Shown here one piece after another: positions 30,354-39,182 of a stretch of 39,221 nt of DNA. The stretch covers positions 1 through 39,221 of the forward strand of contig JACOYJ010000024.1 of assembly GCA_016181885.1 (NCBI GenBank), read 5' to 3'. Position 1 is the stretch's first letter. Each line of letters begins with the position of its first letter. This stretch comes from Candidatus Pacearchaeota archaeon. Its GTDB lineage: Archaea; Nanobdellota; Nanobdellia; Pacearchaeales; GW2011-AR1. A program made the translations under genes and the position numbers. Under the pieces are notes generated by a model. It saw only the letters and a list, made by a program, of their open reading frames with translations. It searched no databases and had not been told where the DNA came from.

Positions 30354-30752
30354 ATGCTAAGCTACGGAGTTGATATTATTAATGTTGGCAGAATAGAGGA
30401 AGATATTCAGAGATTTGGAGACAGATTTCTTGATAGAATCTATACAGAGCATGAAAGGTCTTTGTGTGATTGCGGGCAAGGGCAGGTTAGATTTCAGAGA
30501 TATGCCGGTTATTGGGCAGTTAAGGAAGCAGCGATGAAAGCTCTTGGAACTGGTTATAGAAGAGGAGTTGCTTACAAAGACATAGAAACAAGACACGAAG
30601 AATCTGCTGATCAATATGGAAAACCTTATCTTGTTTTGTATGGCATAGCCATGGAGACCGCTAAAAAAATTGGAGTAAAAAGCATGGCTGTCAGCATTTC
30701 ACATGAAAGAGAGTTTTCAATTGCTTCAGTTATTTTTGAGAAAAAAGATTAG
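30354..30752 (+). CDS. acpS: Holo-[acyl-carrier-protein] synthase (AcpS)
   Basis: A 132-residue protein. YGVDIINVGRIEEDI holds the Mg-binding Asp, and RYAGYWAVKEAAMKALGTGYRRGVAY the second metal Glu and CoA site; the end SMAVSISHEREFSIASVIF is typical. The enzyme moves 4'-phosphopantetheine from CoA to a carrier protein. AcpS is mainly bacterial, and no acyl-carrier protein or fatty-acid synthase is visible here, so the carrier is unknown and horizontal acquisition is likely. A TATA-like ATTATAAAT about 25 bp upstream shows it uses the host promoter type. Confidence 0.9.
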   Translation: MLSYGVDIINVGRIEEDIQRFGDRFLDRIYTEHERSLCDCGQGQVRFQRYAGYWAVKEAAMKALGTGYRRGVAYKDIETRHEESADQYGKPYLVLYGIAMETAKKIGVKSMAVSISHEREFSIASVIFEKKD

Positions 30753-30802
30753 ATATATCTTATTGTACAAATCCTTAAAAAGGAGCAGATTTTTTCTAAG
30801 TT

Positions 30803-33800
30803 ATGCCAAAAAAAGACGATGAGAAAACTGAAAAATCCGGAGAGCCCGGGCTTACTGACTTGCCTGGAATTGGACCGGCTGTTGCTGCGAAACTTGAGAG
30901 TGCTGGAGTTTTTGATTTAATGTCTTTAGCTGTTATGAGCCCCAACACTTTGGCAGATGTTGCTGGCGTCGGAACTGCTGTTGCGAGAAAAGCAATACAA
31001 GCAGCGAGAGAGATGCTTAATTTGGGTTTTACCGACGGCGTTGAGTTTGCGCAGAGGAGATCAAATATCTCTTATATTACTACTGGAAGCAAGAATCTTA
31101 ACCAACTACTTGGGGGAAAGGGGATTGAAAGCAGGTCTATAACTGAAGCTTTTGGAGCTTATGGAAGCGGGAAATGTGTGAGTAAAGATACACCCGTTTC
31201 TTATTTTAATGATGCTAGAATGCATGTAGAAAGTATAGAGAAAACCTATGATAAATACAAAGTGAAAAATGGAGAGCAGATTGTAAAGGGTGGATTTGCT
31301 GTACCTCTTTCTACAGTTAAAGTTCTTGCATGGGCAGATGGAAAATTAAAGATAGTTAAAACAGATAATTTATATAAAGAGAAAGTAGAAAAATTATTTG
31401 TAATTAAGACAAAGAGAGGCAGAATATTGAGAGTTACAGGAAATCATCAAATTCTAAGTTTTGACCATGGTGTTAAGTGGAAAAAATCAATGATTTTATC
31501 CGAAGGTGATTTAATTGCCTCTCCTAAATGCATAAATTTAGAAACAGAAACATTTTATAATGAAGATGATGCTTATTTTTTAGGTTTATTTGTGGCTGAA
31601 GGAACTTTTAATCCGTTTTCAATTTCAATTTCTTCTAAGGAAATTAAAGAATGGGTTTGTAACTACATAAGGAAAAAATTTGGATATTTGCCAACAATAA
31701 GAACTTCTAATAGAAGCGGCAGAGATGTTTATACTATTTTGTTGAGAAATAGCACCAGAGTTATTATGAATGGACTGGATAAATGCAATGCTGAAGCCAA
31801 GTTTGTTCCAGAAGCTATTTTTTTATCATCAAAGAATGTTATTTTATCATTTTTAGGTGGGTATTTTGACGGGGATGGTGAAGTTTCTAGAAAAGATATA
31901 TCTTCAACCACAAAAAGCACTAGACTTGCAACCCAATTATGTTACCTGCTTTTAAGATTAGGGGTTAGCGCAACTGTAAGAGAAAGAAAAACCAAGAAAT
32001 ATGGGAACTTTAAAGTAGTTAGGATAAGTGGAGAAGATAGAGAGAAACTTAAAGATGTTAAATTTAAAATAAAAAGCTTTAATCCTCTAATAAAAAATAG
32101 TGCTTACGGATATCCAAGAAAAATAATCTCTTTTATTTCTGAACTCTATAAGGAGAGTATTGGGGGGAATAGGGGTAACATAAGGAAAGTTATCGGAAAA
32201 GTTAATACACAAAACACAGCATATCAAAATTTAACTAATAGGTCTCGCGCAAATGTAATTAACACAAAAACTTTGGATAAAATAGAAAATTTGTTCTCCT
32301 TACAAAAAGATAGCTTTATTTCTATTATTAATAACTTAGAGAAGAAGGTATTTTCTATTGACTTGTTAAGGAGGATTTATCCTTATTTGCCATTTGCATT
32401 TAGTAATTTAGCTGAAAACATGAGTATAAAAAAGAAGAGTATTAGAAATTATTATAGCAGAAAAATTCCAAAAGATAAATCAGAGTTGTTAAGAAATCTT
32501 ATTATTAATGAACTAAAAACACGGGTTGATACTATTTATATGGCTTTGGAAATTATCTCTGAAATAAGAATATTTAATTGGGATATTGTGGAATCTGTCG
32601 AAATGGTTGATTATGATGATTATGTCTATGATTTTGTTGTCCCAGAAGGACATTCATTTGTTGGTGGAAATATGCCCACGATGATGCATAATACCCAACT
32701 TGGTTTGACATTGGCCGTAAATGTGCAATTACCTGTGGAGCAGGGAGGTGCAAATGGAAAATGCGTTTTTATAGATACAGAAGGGACGTTTAGGCCTGCG
32801 AGAATAAAACAAATTGCCGAGGGGCTTGGGGCTAATCCGGAAAAAGTCTTGAAAAATATTTTAGTTGCAAGAGCTTTTAATTCTGATCATCAGATTTTGC
32901 TTTTAGAGAAAGTTTCTGAACTTATAAAATCCGGAGAGCCAATAAAAATTGTCATTGTTGATTCTCTTACGGCGCACTTTAGGGCTGAATTTGCGGGAAG
33001 GGGACAGCTTGCAGACAGGCAGCAGAAACTTAATAGGTATCTCCATGATTTGATGAGACTTGCCGAAACACATAATCTTGCTGTTTATGTCACAAATCAG
33101 GTTATGGCCAATCCGGCAATGATGTTTGGAGATCCAACAACTGCTATTGGGGGGAACATCGTGGGGCATGCATGCTTAACTGGAGATAGCTTAATACAAC
33201 TAAGTGATGGAAGCATAAAAGAAATAAAAGACATGAATAAAGATAATGTGATTTCTGGAAATTTTAATAGAATGAGTTTTGAAGGTGCAGATTCTGAAAT
33301 GAAGTTTGTAAATCCCGATATTGATAAGGTTTATGAGATTCAGACTACTAATAATATAAAATGTTCTTCATTGCATAGATTTTTTACAATTGATAATTTT
33401 TCTATTATTGAAAAAGAAGCTAAAGACTTGAAAGAGGGAGATTTTGTGGCTCAGGCTGGGAAACTTGATATTTTAGGGGAAGAACAAAAATTGCCTTTAA
33501 TTAATGTTAAGAGAATTGGAAAAATCTCTGAAGAAGATTCTAATAAAATTGTTGAGGAATTAAAGAAAGAGAACACGACTAGAGATGAAATATGCAAAAA
33601 AATCGGCATAACCCCGAGACAATTTAGAAGAGTTTTGAATCAAGCTTATCCCACAAATTTAGAAGTTTTTGACAAATTAAGGGAGCATTTTTCTGGAAGG
33701 CTGCAATTACAGACAATTCAAGTTCAAACCCACAAGCATAGAGATTTAATTATGCCCCAAGTCATGACTCAGATGCTTGCACAACTTTGTGGTTATTTTA

Positions 33801-34795
33801 TTGGATATGGAAATTTTGAAGAAGGGGGCTTGAGGTTTAAAGATGAAAGATTTGAGGTTTTAAATTATCATAAAAGCTTATTTAAAGAAGTTTTTAATAT
33901 TGAAGGCAGTATAGCCAAAATAAAAAACAAAAATTGCTTTATCTTAAATGTTAATTCTAGAGAAATAAAAGGTTTATTCAGTTTAATAATCCCTAATGTT
34001 TTTAACTATGTTGCCAAGTGCAAGAATGAAATTGTTGGAGCTTTTATTCAAGGTTTTATAGATGCAGAAGGAAGTATTGACAAAAAAAGGCCAATAATAA
34101 AAATTGCCCAAAAAGAGAAGCAGATACTTAAGTATTTACAGTTGTTTTTATTAAGATTTGGAATAAGGAGTTTTTTAAGGTTTGATGTTGGAAAAAAGAA
34201 AATATCAAATCTTTCAATAAGAGACAGATCTGTAAAGGATTATTTGCAAATAGGGTTCACAGCTTTAGATAAACAAAAACAACTTTTAGCATGGATTAAT
34301 TATGTAAATAACACTTATGACAAAGAGATGATGCCGATAAAAAGAAAAGAGCTTTGGAGTTTACTAAAAGACGTTGGATTAAAACCTTCTAAAATTATTA
34401 CGTCAAGAGATTTAGGTTATCAATGGATTAATAGAAAAGAGTTAGAAGGAGCTTTAAAGGCATTGATGAATGTTAGAATTAAAGACAGACAGATTAAGCA
34501 AAAAGTTGAATTTATTTCAGGATTATTGAACTCTGATTTTAGATTTGAAAAAATCAGGAAGATAGAAATTAGAGAGAACAAAGATAAAGAGCTTTTTTAT
34601 GATTTTTCTGTTCCTTCAAATGAAAATTATACTGCTGATGGCTTTGTTGTTCACAATTCAACCTACAGAATGTATTTGAGAAGAAGCAAGAAAGATTCGA
34701 GAGTTGCCAAATTAATTGATAGTCCAAATTTGCCAGACAGCGAGTGCATTTTCTTTGTTAGCAATGCAGGAGTTATTGACGGGGAGGTTGAGTGA
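30803..34795 (+). CDS. radA: DNA recombinase RadA, interrupted by two inteins
   Basis: The 1330-residue precursor holds a 329-residue RadA in three exteins (1-124, 631-790, 1286-1330). Extein 1 has the N-terminal helix-hairpin-helix domain ([19 protein letters not shown]) and the P-loop start AYGSGK; extein 2 has [10 protein letters not shown], Walker B (KIVIVDSL), loop 1 and the [15 protein letters not shown] block; extein 3 has [12 protein letters not shown] and the C-terminal ATPase part. RadA forms filaments on ssDNA and drives strand exchange. Intein 1 splits the Walker A motif between K and T, so the precursor cannot bind ATP until spliced. CTTAAAAA about 25 bp before the ATG fits a leaderless start. 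Confidence 0.97.
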   Translation: MPKKDDEKTEKSGEPGLTDLPGIGPAVAAKLESAGVFDLMSLAVMSPNTLADVAGVGTAVARKAIQAAREMLNLGFTDGVEFAQRRSNISYITTGSKNLNQLLGGKGIESRSITEAFGAYGSGKCVSKDTPVSYFNDARMHVESIEKTYDKYKVKNGEQIVKGGFAVPLSTVKVLAWADGKLKIVKTDNLYKEKVEKLFVIKTKRGRILRVTGNHQILSFDHGVKWKKSMILSEGDLIASPKCINLETETFYNEDDAYFLGLFVAEGTFNPFSISISSKEIKEWVCNYIRKKFGYLPTIRTSNRSGRDVYTILLRNSTRVIMNGLDKCNAEAKFVPEAIFLSSKNVILSFLGGYFDGDGEVSRKDISSTTKSTRLATQLCYLLLRLGVSATVRERKTKKYGNFKVVRISGEDREKLKDVKFKIKSFNPLIKNSAYGYPRKIISFISELYKESIGGNRGNIRKVIGKVNTQNTAYQNLTNRSRANVINTKTLDKIENLFSLQKDSFISIINNLEKKVFSIDLLRRIYPYLPFAFSNLAENMSIKKKSIRNYYSRKIPKDKSELLRNLIINELKTRVDTIYMALEIISEIRIFNWDIVESVEMVDYDDYVYDFVVPEGHSFVGGNMPTMMHNTQLGLTLAVNVQLPVEQGGANGKCVFIDTEGTFRPARIKQIAEGLGANPEKVLKNILVARAFNSDHQILLLEKVSELIKSGEPIKIVIVDSLTAHFRAEFAGRGQLADRQQKLNRYLHDLMRLAETHNLAVYVTNQVMANPAMMFGDPTTAIGGNIVGHACLTGDSLIQLSDGSIKEIKDMNKDNVISGNFNRMSFEGADSEMKFVNPDIDKVYEIQTTNNIKCSSLHRFFTIDNFSIIEKEAKDLKEGDFVAQAGKLDILGEEQKLPLINVKRIGKISEEDSNKIVEELKKENTTRDEICKKIGITPRQFRRVLNQAYPTNLEVFDKLREHFSGRLQLQTIQVQTHKHRDLIMPQVMTQMLAQLCGYFIGYGNFEEGGLRFKDERFEVLNYHKSLFKEVFNIEGSIAKIKNKNCFILNVNSREIKGLFSLIIPNVFNYVAKCKNEIVGAFIQGFIDAEGSIDKKRPIIKIAQKEKQILKYLQLFLLRFGIRSFLRFDVGKKKISNLSIRDRSVKDYLQIGFTALDKQKQLLAWINYVNNTYDKEMMPIKRKELWSLLKDVGLKPSKIITSRDLGYQWINRKELEGALKALMNVRIKDRQIKQKVEFISGLLNSDFRFEKIRKIEIRENKDKELFYDFSVPSNENYTADGFVVHNSTYRMYLRRSKKDSRVAKLIDSPNLPDSECIFFVSNAGVIDGEVE
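31175..32692 (+). other. Intein 1 in RadA (Walker A site), LAGLIDADG type
   Basis: 506 residues, from Cys125 (CVSKDTPV) to Asn630 (MMHN), followed by Thr as the +1 extein residue. Splicing blocks: N-terminal Cys, LRVTGNHQI (TxxH block), the late block [14 protein letters not shown] and the C-terminal HN. The homing-endonuclease part has [10 protein letters not shown] (about intein residues 134-143) and [11 protein letters not shown] (about 227-237), the two LAGLIDADG helices. All key splicing residues are present, so it should be active. Confidence 0.95.
33173..34657 (+). other. Intein 2 in RadA (GHA/STYR site), LAGLIDADG type
   Basis: 495 residues, from Cys791 ([13 protein letters not shown]) to Asn1285 (FVVHN), followed by Ser. 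[10 protein letters not shown] corresponds to the TxxH block but has Ser-Ser-Leu-His, so the first residue is changed. The endonuclease part has [11 protein letters not shown] (degenerate, lacking the acidic residue) and [11 protein letters not shown] (intact). Loss of one acidic residue may weaken DNA cutting, while the splicing ends are intact. A helical insert ([20 protein letters not shown], a helix-turn-helix-like part) precedes it. Confidence 0.93.
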
Positions 34796-34796
34796 G

Positions 34797-35048
34797 ATGA
34801 CAGTAAAAATAAGATACGATAATGATGAAAATTTTAATTTTTATTTGACTGTCGAGGAAAATGATAGAGGAGCTGATTATATTACCGTTATCTCATATGA
34901 TAAATTAAGCGAGTTCCTTGAAAAAGAAATATACAATACTAGGGCCGAAGTGGATTTGAAGCCAGAAAGAGGACTAGCCAAAAGATTCAAAAATCTAGGA
35001 CTGTATAAAAATTCCAGTTTAAAGCTTAAAAGAAACAATTATTGTTAA
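34797..35048 (+). CDS. YDDDG-family small protein, copy 1
   Basis: An 83-residue protein starting 1 bp after the RadA stop (MTVKIRYDNDENFNFYLTVE). It shows an N-terminal acidic strand (IRYDND), a middle helix (DKLSEFLEK) and a late GLAKRFKNLG that matches the GLAKRL motif of its neighbours at 35640 and 35884. Soluble, no Cys. The family is unknown. Co-transcription with radA is likely. Confidence 0.65.
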   Translation: MTVKIRYDNDENFNFYLTVEENDRGADYITVISYDKLSEFLEKEIYNTRAEVDLKPERGLAKRFKNLGLYKNSSLKLKRNNYC

Positions 35049-35075
35049 AACGAAAAAGAAAGTCATTTTAAAAAA

Positions 35076-35144
35076 ATGCCGAGAGAAATTAAATTTCACG
35101 AAAGTCATGTTGAGGAATATCCAAGAAGGAGGCATTTTAGATAA
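35076..35144 (+). pseudogene. Possible truncated member of the YDDDG family
   Basis: A 22-codon frame, MPREIKFHESHVEEYPRRRH and two more residues. Its start resembles MQREIQYDND of the next gene. It could be a relic or a chance frame. Confidence 0.25.
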
Positions 35145-35170
35145 AGATTAAGAATGTTTTTATGATTAAA

Positions 35171-35368
35171 ATGGGCGAAATACATTATTGCTTTGATAAA
35201 GAAGATCTCGAATATATTTATTATCTCGATGATGGAAAATATACTGCAATTGCTCTTCATATTTCCCTGCCTTTTTTTGACGAGAGTTTGATGAATGCTG
35301 TCAGGAGTTTTACTTATTCTCCCGTTGTTCATAATCAAGGTTTATTAAAGAAATTGAATTTGGAGTGA
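35171..35368 (+). CDS. YDDDG-family small protein, copy 2 (diverged)
   Basis: A 65-residue protein from the ATG at 35171 (MGEIHYCFDKEDLEYIYYLD); an ATG at 35162 adds three residues. It keeps the acidic start, a YYLDDGKY turn and an end GLLKKLNLE similar to the GLAKRL motif. Its stop overlaps the region just before the next ATG (2 bp gap), indicating an operon. No known family. Confidence 0.6.
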   Translation: MGEIHYCFDKEDLEYIYYLDDGKYTAIALHISLPFFDESLMNAVRSFTYSPVVHNQGLLKKLNLE

Positions 35369-35370
35369 AG

Positions 35371-35655
35371 ATGCAAAGAGAAATCCAATACGACAACGAT
35401 GATAAAGGGAGGTTTTATTTAGTTGATTATCAGGATGAGGAAGTGACAGGCAGAGTAGTGCTTTCAGATGTTCATGAATTTGCTAAACTTTGCCGACATA
35501 TAGAACAAAACAGTCGTTCTTATCCAGGTTATGTTTTAAAACCTGTTCCTGATTTGCATAAAAAATTGCTGGATGAACATAAAAACGGGAAAAGGCTGGA
35601 GTTTACTGATCGCAGAATTGAAATGGAAGCGGATGGAAAATGGCCAAGAGAATAG
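35371..35655 (+). CDS. YDDDG-family small protein, copy 3
   Basis: A 94-residue protein from the ATG at 35371 (MQREIQYDNDDKGRFYLVDY). The acidic strand IQYDNDDKGRFYLVDYQD is followed by a helix (DVHEFAKLCRHIEQ) and a long charged tail. The GLAKRL motif is replaced by DLHKKLLDEHK. Its end overlaps the next gene by 16 bp. Function unknown; the shared layout with neighbours indicates tandem duplication. Confidence 0.65.
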   Translation: MQREIQYDNDDKGRFYLVDYQDEEVTGRVVLSDVHEFAKLCRHIEQNSRSYPGYVLKPVPDLHKKLLDEHKNGKRLEFTDRRIEMEADGKWPRE

Positions 35656-35882
35656 ACTACGATGATGACGGAAAAGGAAATTTTTCAGTCGCCTATTATA
35701 ATAATGAGGATGGAGTTCCAGACGAGATTAAAACAGAATTGAGTTTTTATCAAGTTTCTGCATTTCATGATTCCAAAGGAAGAGAGGTCCCTTTATTTAG
35801 GGTAGAAGGATTGGCTAAGAGATTACATGATAAAAACTGGAGAGAAAAAATCGCTAAACTTAATCGAGGGGAAGCTTATTAA
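35640..35882 (+). CDS. YDDDG-family small protein, copy 4
   Basis: An 80-residue protein, MAKRIDYDDDGKGNFSVAYY, with FYQVSAFHDSKGREVPLFRV and the motif EGLAKRLHDKNW. It is the clearest match to copy 5 (YDDDGCGKFALRYY ... VDGLAKRLADKKW), with similar length before the shared Trp. The DxDxG-like acidic loop might bind Ca or Mg, but no domain is recognised. The ATG lies inside the previous gene, so translation is coupled. Confidence 0.7.
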   Translation: MAKRIDYDDDGKGNFSVAYYNNEDGVPDEIKTELSFYQVSAFHDSKGREVPLFRVEGLAKRLHDKNWREKIAKLNRGEAY

Positions 35883-35883
35883 A

Positions 35884-36411
35884 ATGAATAATACAGAGAC
35901 GAGAATAGAATATGACGATGATGGTTGTGGGAAATTTGCTTTGAGGTATTATTTATCGGGAAATTTAATTACTTCTTTTACTAATTTCAGTTTTTCTCAA
36001 ATGGCTTCTTATCATCAACAGGTTGGCAGTAAAATTCCTTTGGTTAAAGTTGACGGGTTGGCTAAAAGATTGGCTGACAAAAAGTGGGAAAGTGGTCTGA
36101 TGCTGATCACCGCTGATATGGTCATGGAGGCGCTCAAATCGGTGCAAGATCCCGAATTACGACTGGGGATCGTCGATCTGGGCTTAATTTATGGTGTCAA
36201 TTTGGACAACGACGGCAAGAACGTCGAAGTGTGCATGTCTCTCACCAGCCCCGGCTGTCCCTATGGACCGCAGTTGGTCAACGAGGTCCGCGCCGTTGCC
36301 TTGGGACTGCCGGGCATTGACACGGCAGAAGTGCGCGTTGTCTGGGACCCGCCGTGGGACCCGCGAAAAATGGCCAGCGATGAAATCAAAGACAAACTGG
36401 GGCTATGGTGA
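35884..36411 (+). CDS. YDDDG protein copy 5 fused to a GC-rich DUF59/MIP18 domain
   Basis: A 175-residue frame. Residues 1-72 are the YDDDG unit (MNNTETRIEYDDDGCGKFAL to GLAKRLADKKWESG). From Met73 (ATG at 36100) the reading frame enters a complete DUF59/MIP18-type domain: ITADMVMEALKSVQDPELRL, IVDLGLIYGV, CMSLTSPGCPYGPQL and VRVVWDPPWDPRKM. DUF59 proteins (SufT, PaaD, MIP18) help assemble Fe-S clusters, and SPGCP holds the conserved Cys. The DUF59 part is about 59% G+C by count (36121-36360) against about 35% just upstream, so it looks like a bacterial gene, translated either as a fusion or from its own ATG. A misassembly cannot be excluded. Confidence 0.75.
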   Translation: MNNTETRIEYDDDGCGKFALRYYLSGNLITSFTNFSFSQMASYHQQVGSKIPLVKVDGLAKRLADKKWESGLMLITADMVMEALKSVQDPELRLGIVDLGLIYGVNLDNDGKNVEVCMSLTSPGCPYGPQLVNEVRAVALGLPGIDTAEVRVVWDPPWDPRKMASDEIKDKLGLW

Positions 36412-36431
36412 AGTTTGGGTGGTGATGGCGA
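36092..36431 (+). other. GC-rich foreign-looking insert
   Basis: A block of about 340 bp with much higher G+C than its surroundings. It starts within codons following the copy-5 Trp and ends about 20 bp after the DUF59 stop. Downstream, the frame 36432-36497 encodes FYSFVYSVDGELDWEFV, like YYFIYSVDDKVFDKGI in the protein at 37693. The insert thus seems to have displaced parts of two small genes. Confidence 0.6.
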
Positions 36432-36497
36432 ACCAGATTTTATTCTTTTGTTTATTCTGTGGACGGAGAGCTTGATTGGGAATTTGTGAGTAAGTAA
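36432..36497 (+). pseudogene. Remnant 3' end of a small protein gene like that at 37693
   Basis: TRFYSFVYSVDGELDWEFVS followed by K and a stop; the Y-x-F-x-YSVD part matches residues 19-27 of the protein at 37693. There is no start codon in frame because the GC-rich insert replaces the 5' side. Confidence 0.4.
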
Positions 36498-36557
36498 AGT
36501 ATATTTTCAGACTAAATAATCTTTATAAATTGAGCTTATATTTGCCTTGCATTAATG

Positions 36558-37691
36558 ATGAAAAAAAATTTTATCACTTCCGAATCTGTAACTGAAGGTC
36601 ATCCGGACAAAATTTGCGACCAGATTTCTGATGCTATTTTAGACAGCTTAATCGCGCAAGATCCCTATTCAAGAGTTGCTGTTGAGACTCTTGTCACTAC
36701 CGGAAGCGTCCATGTTGCTGGAGAAGTGACGACGAGGGGGTTTGTCGATGTTCAAAGAATTGTTAGGGATGTTTTGAAAGATATAGGTTATAATGATCCT
36801 GCCTTTGGGATTGATTTTGAGGATGCTGGAGTTTGGATTTCAATTCATGGGCAGTCTCCAGATATTGCGCGCGGTGTTGATAAAGAAGGAGCCGGTGATC
36901 AAGGAATGATGTATGGTTATGCCTGCAATGAAACTTTAGAATTAATGCCTTTGCCAATAATCCTTGCGCATAAATTAACTAGAAGGCTTGCCGAGGTTAG
37001 AAAGAGCGGAGAAGTAAAGAATATTGGACCGGATGGAAAATCTCAAGTGACTGTGGAATACTCTGATGGAAGGCCTTTAAGATTAGAGGCTATAGTTATT
37101 GCGCAGCAGCATAAAAATAATATTTCTGAAGACGAGTTAAGAAAAGAAATTTTTGAAAGAGTTATAAAACCAGTCTGCGGAAGCATGGTTGATTCAAATA
37201 CAAAAATTCATATTAATGCGACTGGGAGTTTTGTCATAGGCGGGCCTGAAGGAGATACGGGAGTTACTGGAAGAAAAATAATTGTTGACACATACGGGGG
37301 AATTGGAAGACACGGCGGGGGCGCGTTTAGTGGAAAAGATTCTAGTAAGGTCGACAGGAGCGGGGCTTACATGGCAAGATATGTGGCTAAAAATATCGTT
37401 GCTGCAGGACTTGCTGAAAAATGCGAAGTGGCTTTGAGTTATGCAATTGGGGTTGCTGAACCAACCTCAGTAAATGTTGATTGTTTCGGAACGTATAAAG
37501 TTCCAGAAGAAAAGATTTCTGAACTTGTTAGAAAATATTTTAATTTAACTCCTAGAGGAATAATTGCTGAATTGGATTTGAGGAAGCCGATATACAGGCA
37601 GACTGCGGCTTATGGACACTTTGGAAGAAGCGAATTTAGCTGGGAAAAAACTGATAAGGCTGAAATTTTGAGAAGGGAGGCTGGATTGTGA
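36558..37691 (+). CDS. metK: S-adenosylmethionine synthetase, bacterial type
   Basis: A 377-residue protein; two adjacent ATGs (36555, 36558) are possible. Motifs of the bacterial/eukaryotic [23 protein letters not shown] (ATP-site His), [12 protein letters not shown], and the loop [18 protein letters not shown] followed by [11 protein letters not shown]. It makes SAM from Met and ATP as a tetramer. Most archaea use a distinct MAT family, so this is likely a bacterial acquisition; SAM would feed the methyltransferase at 29040. TTTATAAA at 36532-36539 is the promoter. Length is normal for the family (about 380). Confidence 0.97.
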   Translation: MKKNFITSESVTEGHPDKICDQISDAILDSLIAQDPYSRVAVETLVTTGSVHVAGEVTTRGFVDVQRIVRDVLKDIGYNDPAFGIDFEDAGVWISIHGQSPDIARGVDKEGAGDQGMMYGYACNETLELMPLPIILAHKLTRRLAEVRKSGEVKNIGPDGKSQVTVEYSDGRPLRLEAIVIAQQHKNNISEDELRKEIFERVIKPVCGSMVDSNTKIHINATGSFVIGGPEGDTGVTGRKIIVDTYGGIGRHGGGAFSGKDSSKVDRSGAYMARYVAKNIVAAGLAEKCEVALSYAIGVAEPTSVNVDCFGTYKVPEEKISELVRKYFNLTPRGIIAELDLRKPIYRQTAAYGHFGRSEFSWEKTDKAEILRREAGL

Positions 37692-37692
37692 A

Positions 37693-37926
37693 ATGAGAAA
37701 GCTGAGCTATTTTGCGTGTTGGAATTCTAAATTAGATAAACTGGCATATTATTTTATTTATTCAGTAGATGACAAGGTTTTTGATAAAGGAATTAGGCAT
37801 GATCGTCCCGACTTCTTTGAATATATTGGAATGCTAACTGTAAGGCATACGGATAGAGATTTGAAAGTTGTTTTAGATGAAGGGATAGTGGATATTCTTG
37901 AGAATGAAAATGCCGAACTCAGTTAA
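37693..37926 (+). CDS. Small soluble protein after metK
   Basis: A 77-residue protein, MRKLSYFACWNSKLDKLAYY, then FIYSVDDKVFDKGIRHDRPD and an acidic C terminus. It starts 1 bp after the metK stop, so it is co-transcribed. The YSVDD turn resembles the acidic YDDDG proteins upstream and the remnant at 36432. Function unknown. Confidence 0.65.
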   Translation: MRKLSYFACWNSKLDKLAYYFIYSVDDKVFDKGIRHDRPDFFEYIGMLTVRHTDRDLKVVLDEGIVDILENENAELS

Positions 37927-37978
37927 GAATGTGAAGGAACAGCAGAGAGGCTATTTAGATTAGGGTAATTTTTATAGA

Positions 37979-38170
37979 TTATAACTCAATTCTCTTCTGC
38001 TCTTTATCATAGACATATAATTTATCTTCCTTTTCGTCGAGGGTTTTTTTGTGCGAGCCGTCGCAGAATGGCTTGTTCTTTGATAAACCGCATTGGCAAA
38101 TAAATTTGGACTCTTTCCCGCATTTTATTTCTGCAGGGCCTTTTTCTCTATGAATTATTATTCTTGGCAT
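37979..38170 (-). CDS. CDGSH iron-sulfur protein
   Basis: A 63-residue protein. FICQCGLSKNKPFCDGSHKK is the C-x-C...C-x3-H 2Fe-2S motif of the mitoNEET/CDGSH family, with a short N-terminal beta part (MPRIIIHREKGPAEIKC). Such proteins bind a labile [2Fe-2S] cluster and act in electron transfer or cluster supply. It converges on the metK operon. It is a single small unit, the usual form in prokaryotes. Confidence 0.9.
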   Translation of the reverse strand: MPRIIIHREKGPAEIKCGKESKFICQCGLSKNKPFCDGSHKKTLDEKEDKLYVYDKEQKRIEL

Positions 38171-38580
38171 GTTTATTTTAAGTTTTTGTTATATATAAGT
38201 TTTTCTTGATTAATTGCTGTTAAGTGTATTTATCTTCCCATGAAATTTTAATATCACTATCCCACCCTCCTCGCAACCCCGCTCGGTTATTAATTATAGA
38301 TTACTCCTTCGCGAAATTGCTCGCCCCGCTCTATTTTACTCGCTTCGCGATAGTTGATGAATATTAATTTAGATACGTATTTTTTATCTCATTAACTCAG
38401 TATAAAATTATGATAACTTAAACTCGTTTTGATTAGCTTATCTTAAATTTAAATTTATCTCAAGTCCTACACATTAAATATTTTTTCAAATTAATTTGTT
38501 TAAGGTAGCTTGGACGTGCTTGGTTTAACTTAATTAATATTAACCCCGTGTAAAAAATATTTTTCTATTCAATTTTTTCT
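38171..38580. other. Intergenic gap with degenerate repeat words
   Basis: About 410 bp without a supported gene. It contains the reverse complement of GAGTTTAAG-type words (AAACTTAAACTCG-like, near 38410) shared with the gaps near 19750 and 25915, and a GC-richer patch near 38270-38345 with no open frame. TATA-like sequences near 38200 probably serve the CDGSH gene. Confidence 0.45.
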
Positions 38581-39075
38581 TTAATGGAAGAAAAAATCCT
38601 GGATTGTCTTGTAGCTGTGAAGCTCTGAATTTTTGAACCAAAGCTTAATCTCATGCTCTGCATCTTGCTTGTTGCCAGAAGCATGAATTAAATTTTTTAC
38701 TGAAATGTTTTTCTTGTCTGCATATGCAAAGCTTACATGCGCAAAATCTCCTCTTATTGTCCCTGGAGGAGAATTTTTTGGTTCTGTTCCCCCAACAATT
38801 TTTCTAACTCCTTCAATTGATTCAACTCCTTCTATCACCATTGCAACTACCGGACCTTCTGTAATGTAATTTATTAACTGCTCACGAACCTTCTTGCCCC
38901 TTCTCTTTTCAATGTCTTCAGTGTAGTGTTTTTTGGCAAATTCTTTGTCTATCCAGCATTGTTTCATTCCAACTATTTTGAAGCCCGCATCTTCAAATCT
39001 CTGGATTATTTTTCCAACGAGATGTCTTTGCACGCCTTCGGGTTTTATCAAGACGAGGGTTTTTTCGATTTCCAT
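38581..39075 (-). CDS. ndk: Nucleoside diphosphate kinase
   Basis: A 164-residue protein. EKTLVLIKPEGVQRHLVGKI and NLIHASGNKQDAEHEIKLWF hold the nucleotide-binding and catalytic-His segments; GTIRGDFAH is also conserved. It transfers the gamma phosphate between NTPs and NDPs in the cytosol. A short insertion (EDIEKRRGKKVREQLINY) follows the first part, making it slightly longer than the usual 140-150. A TTTTTAAAT box lies upstream on the minus strand. Catalytic residues appear intact. Confidence 0.95.
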   Translation of the reverse strand: MEIEKTLVLIKPEGVQRHLVGKIIQRFEDAGFKIVGMKQCWIDKEFAKKHYTEDIEKRRGKKVREQLINYITEGPVVAMVIEGVESIEGVRKIVGGTEPKNSPPGTIRGDFAHVSFAYADKKNISVKNLIHASGNKQDAEHEIKLWFKNSELHSYKTIQDFFFH

Positions 39076-39182
39076 AATACTTTTTGTTCAAACGGATTTA
39101 AAAACTTTTATGGAAAATGTTTGGTGATTGACCAGAAAACGGACCAAAAAAGCTTAAAAATTAGCTAAACTACGACGATAGT

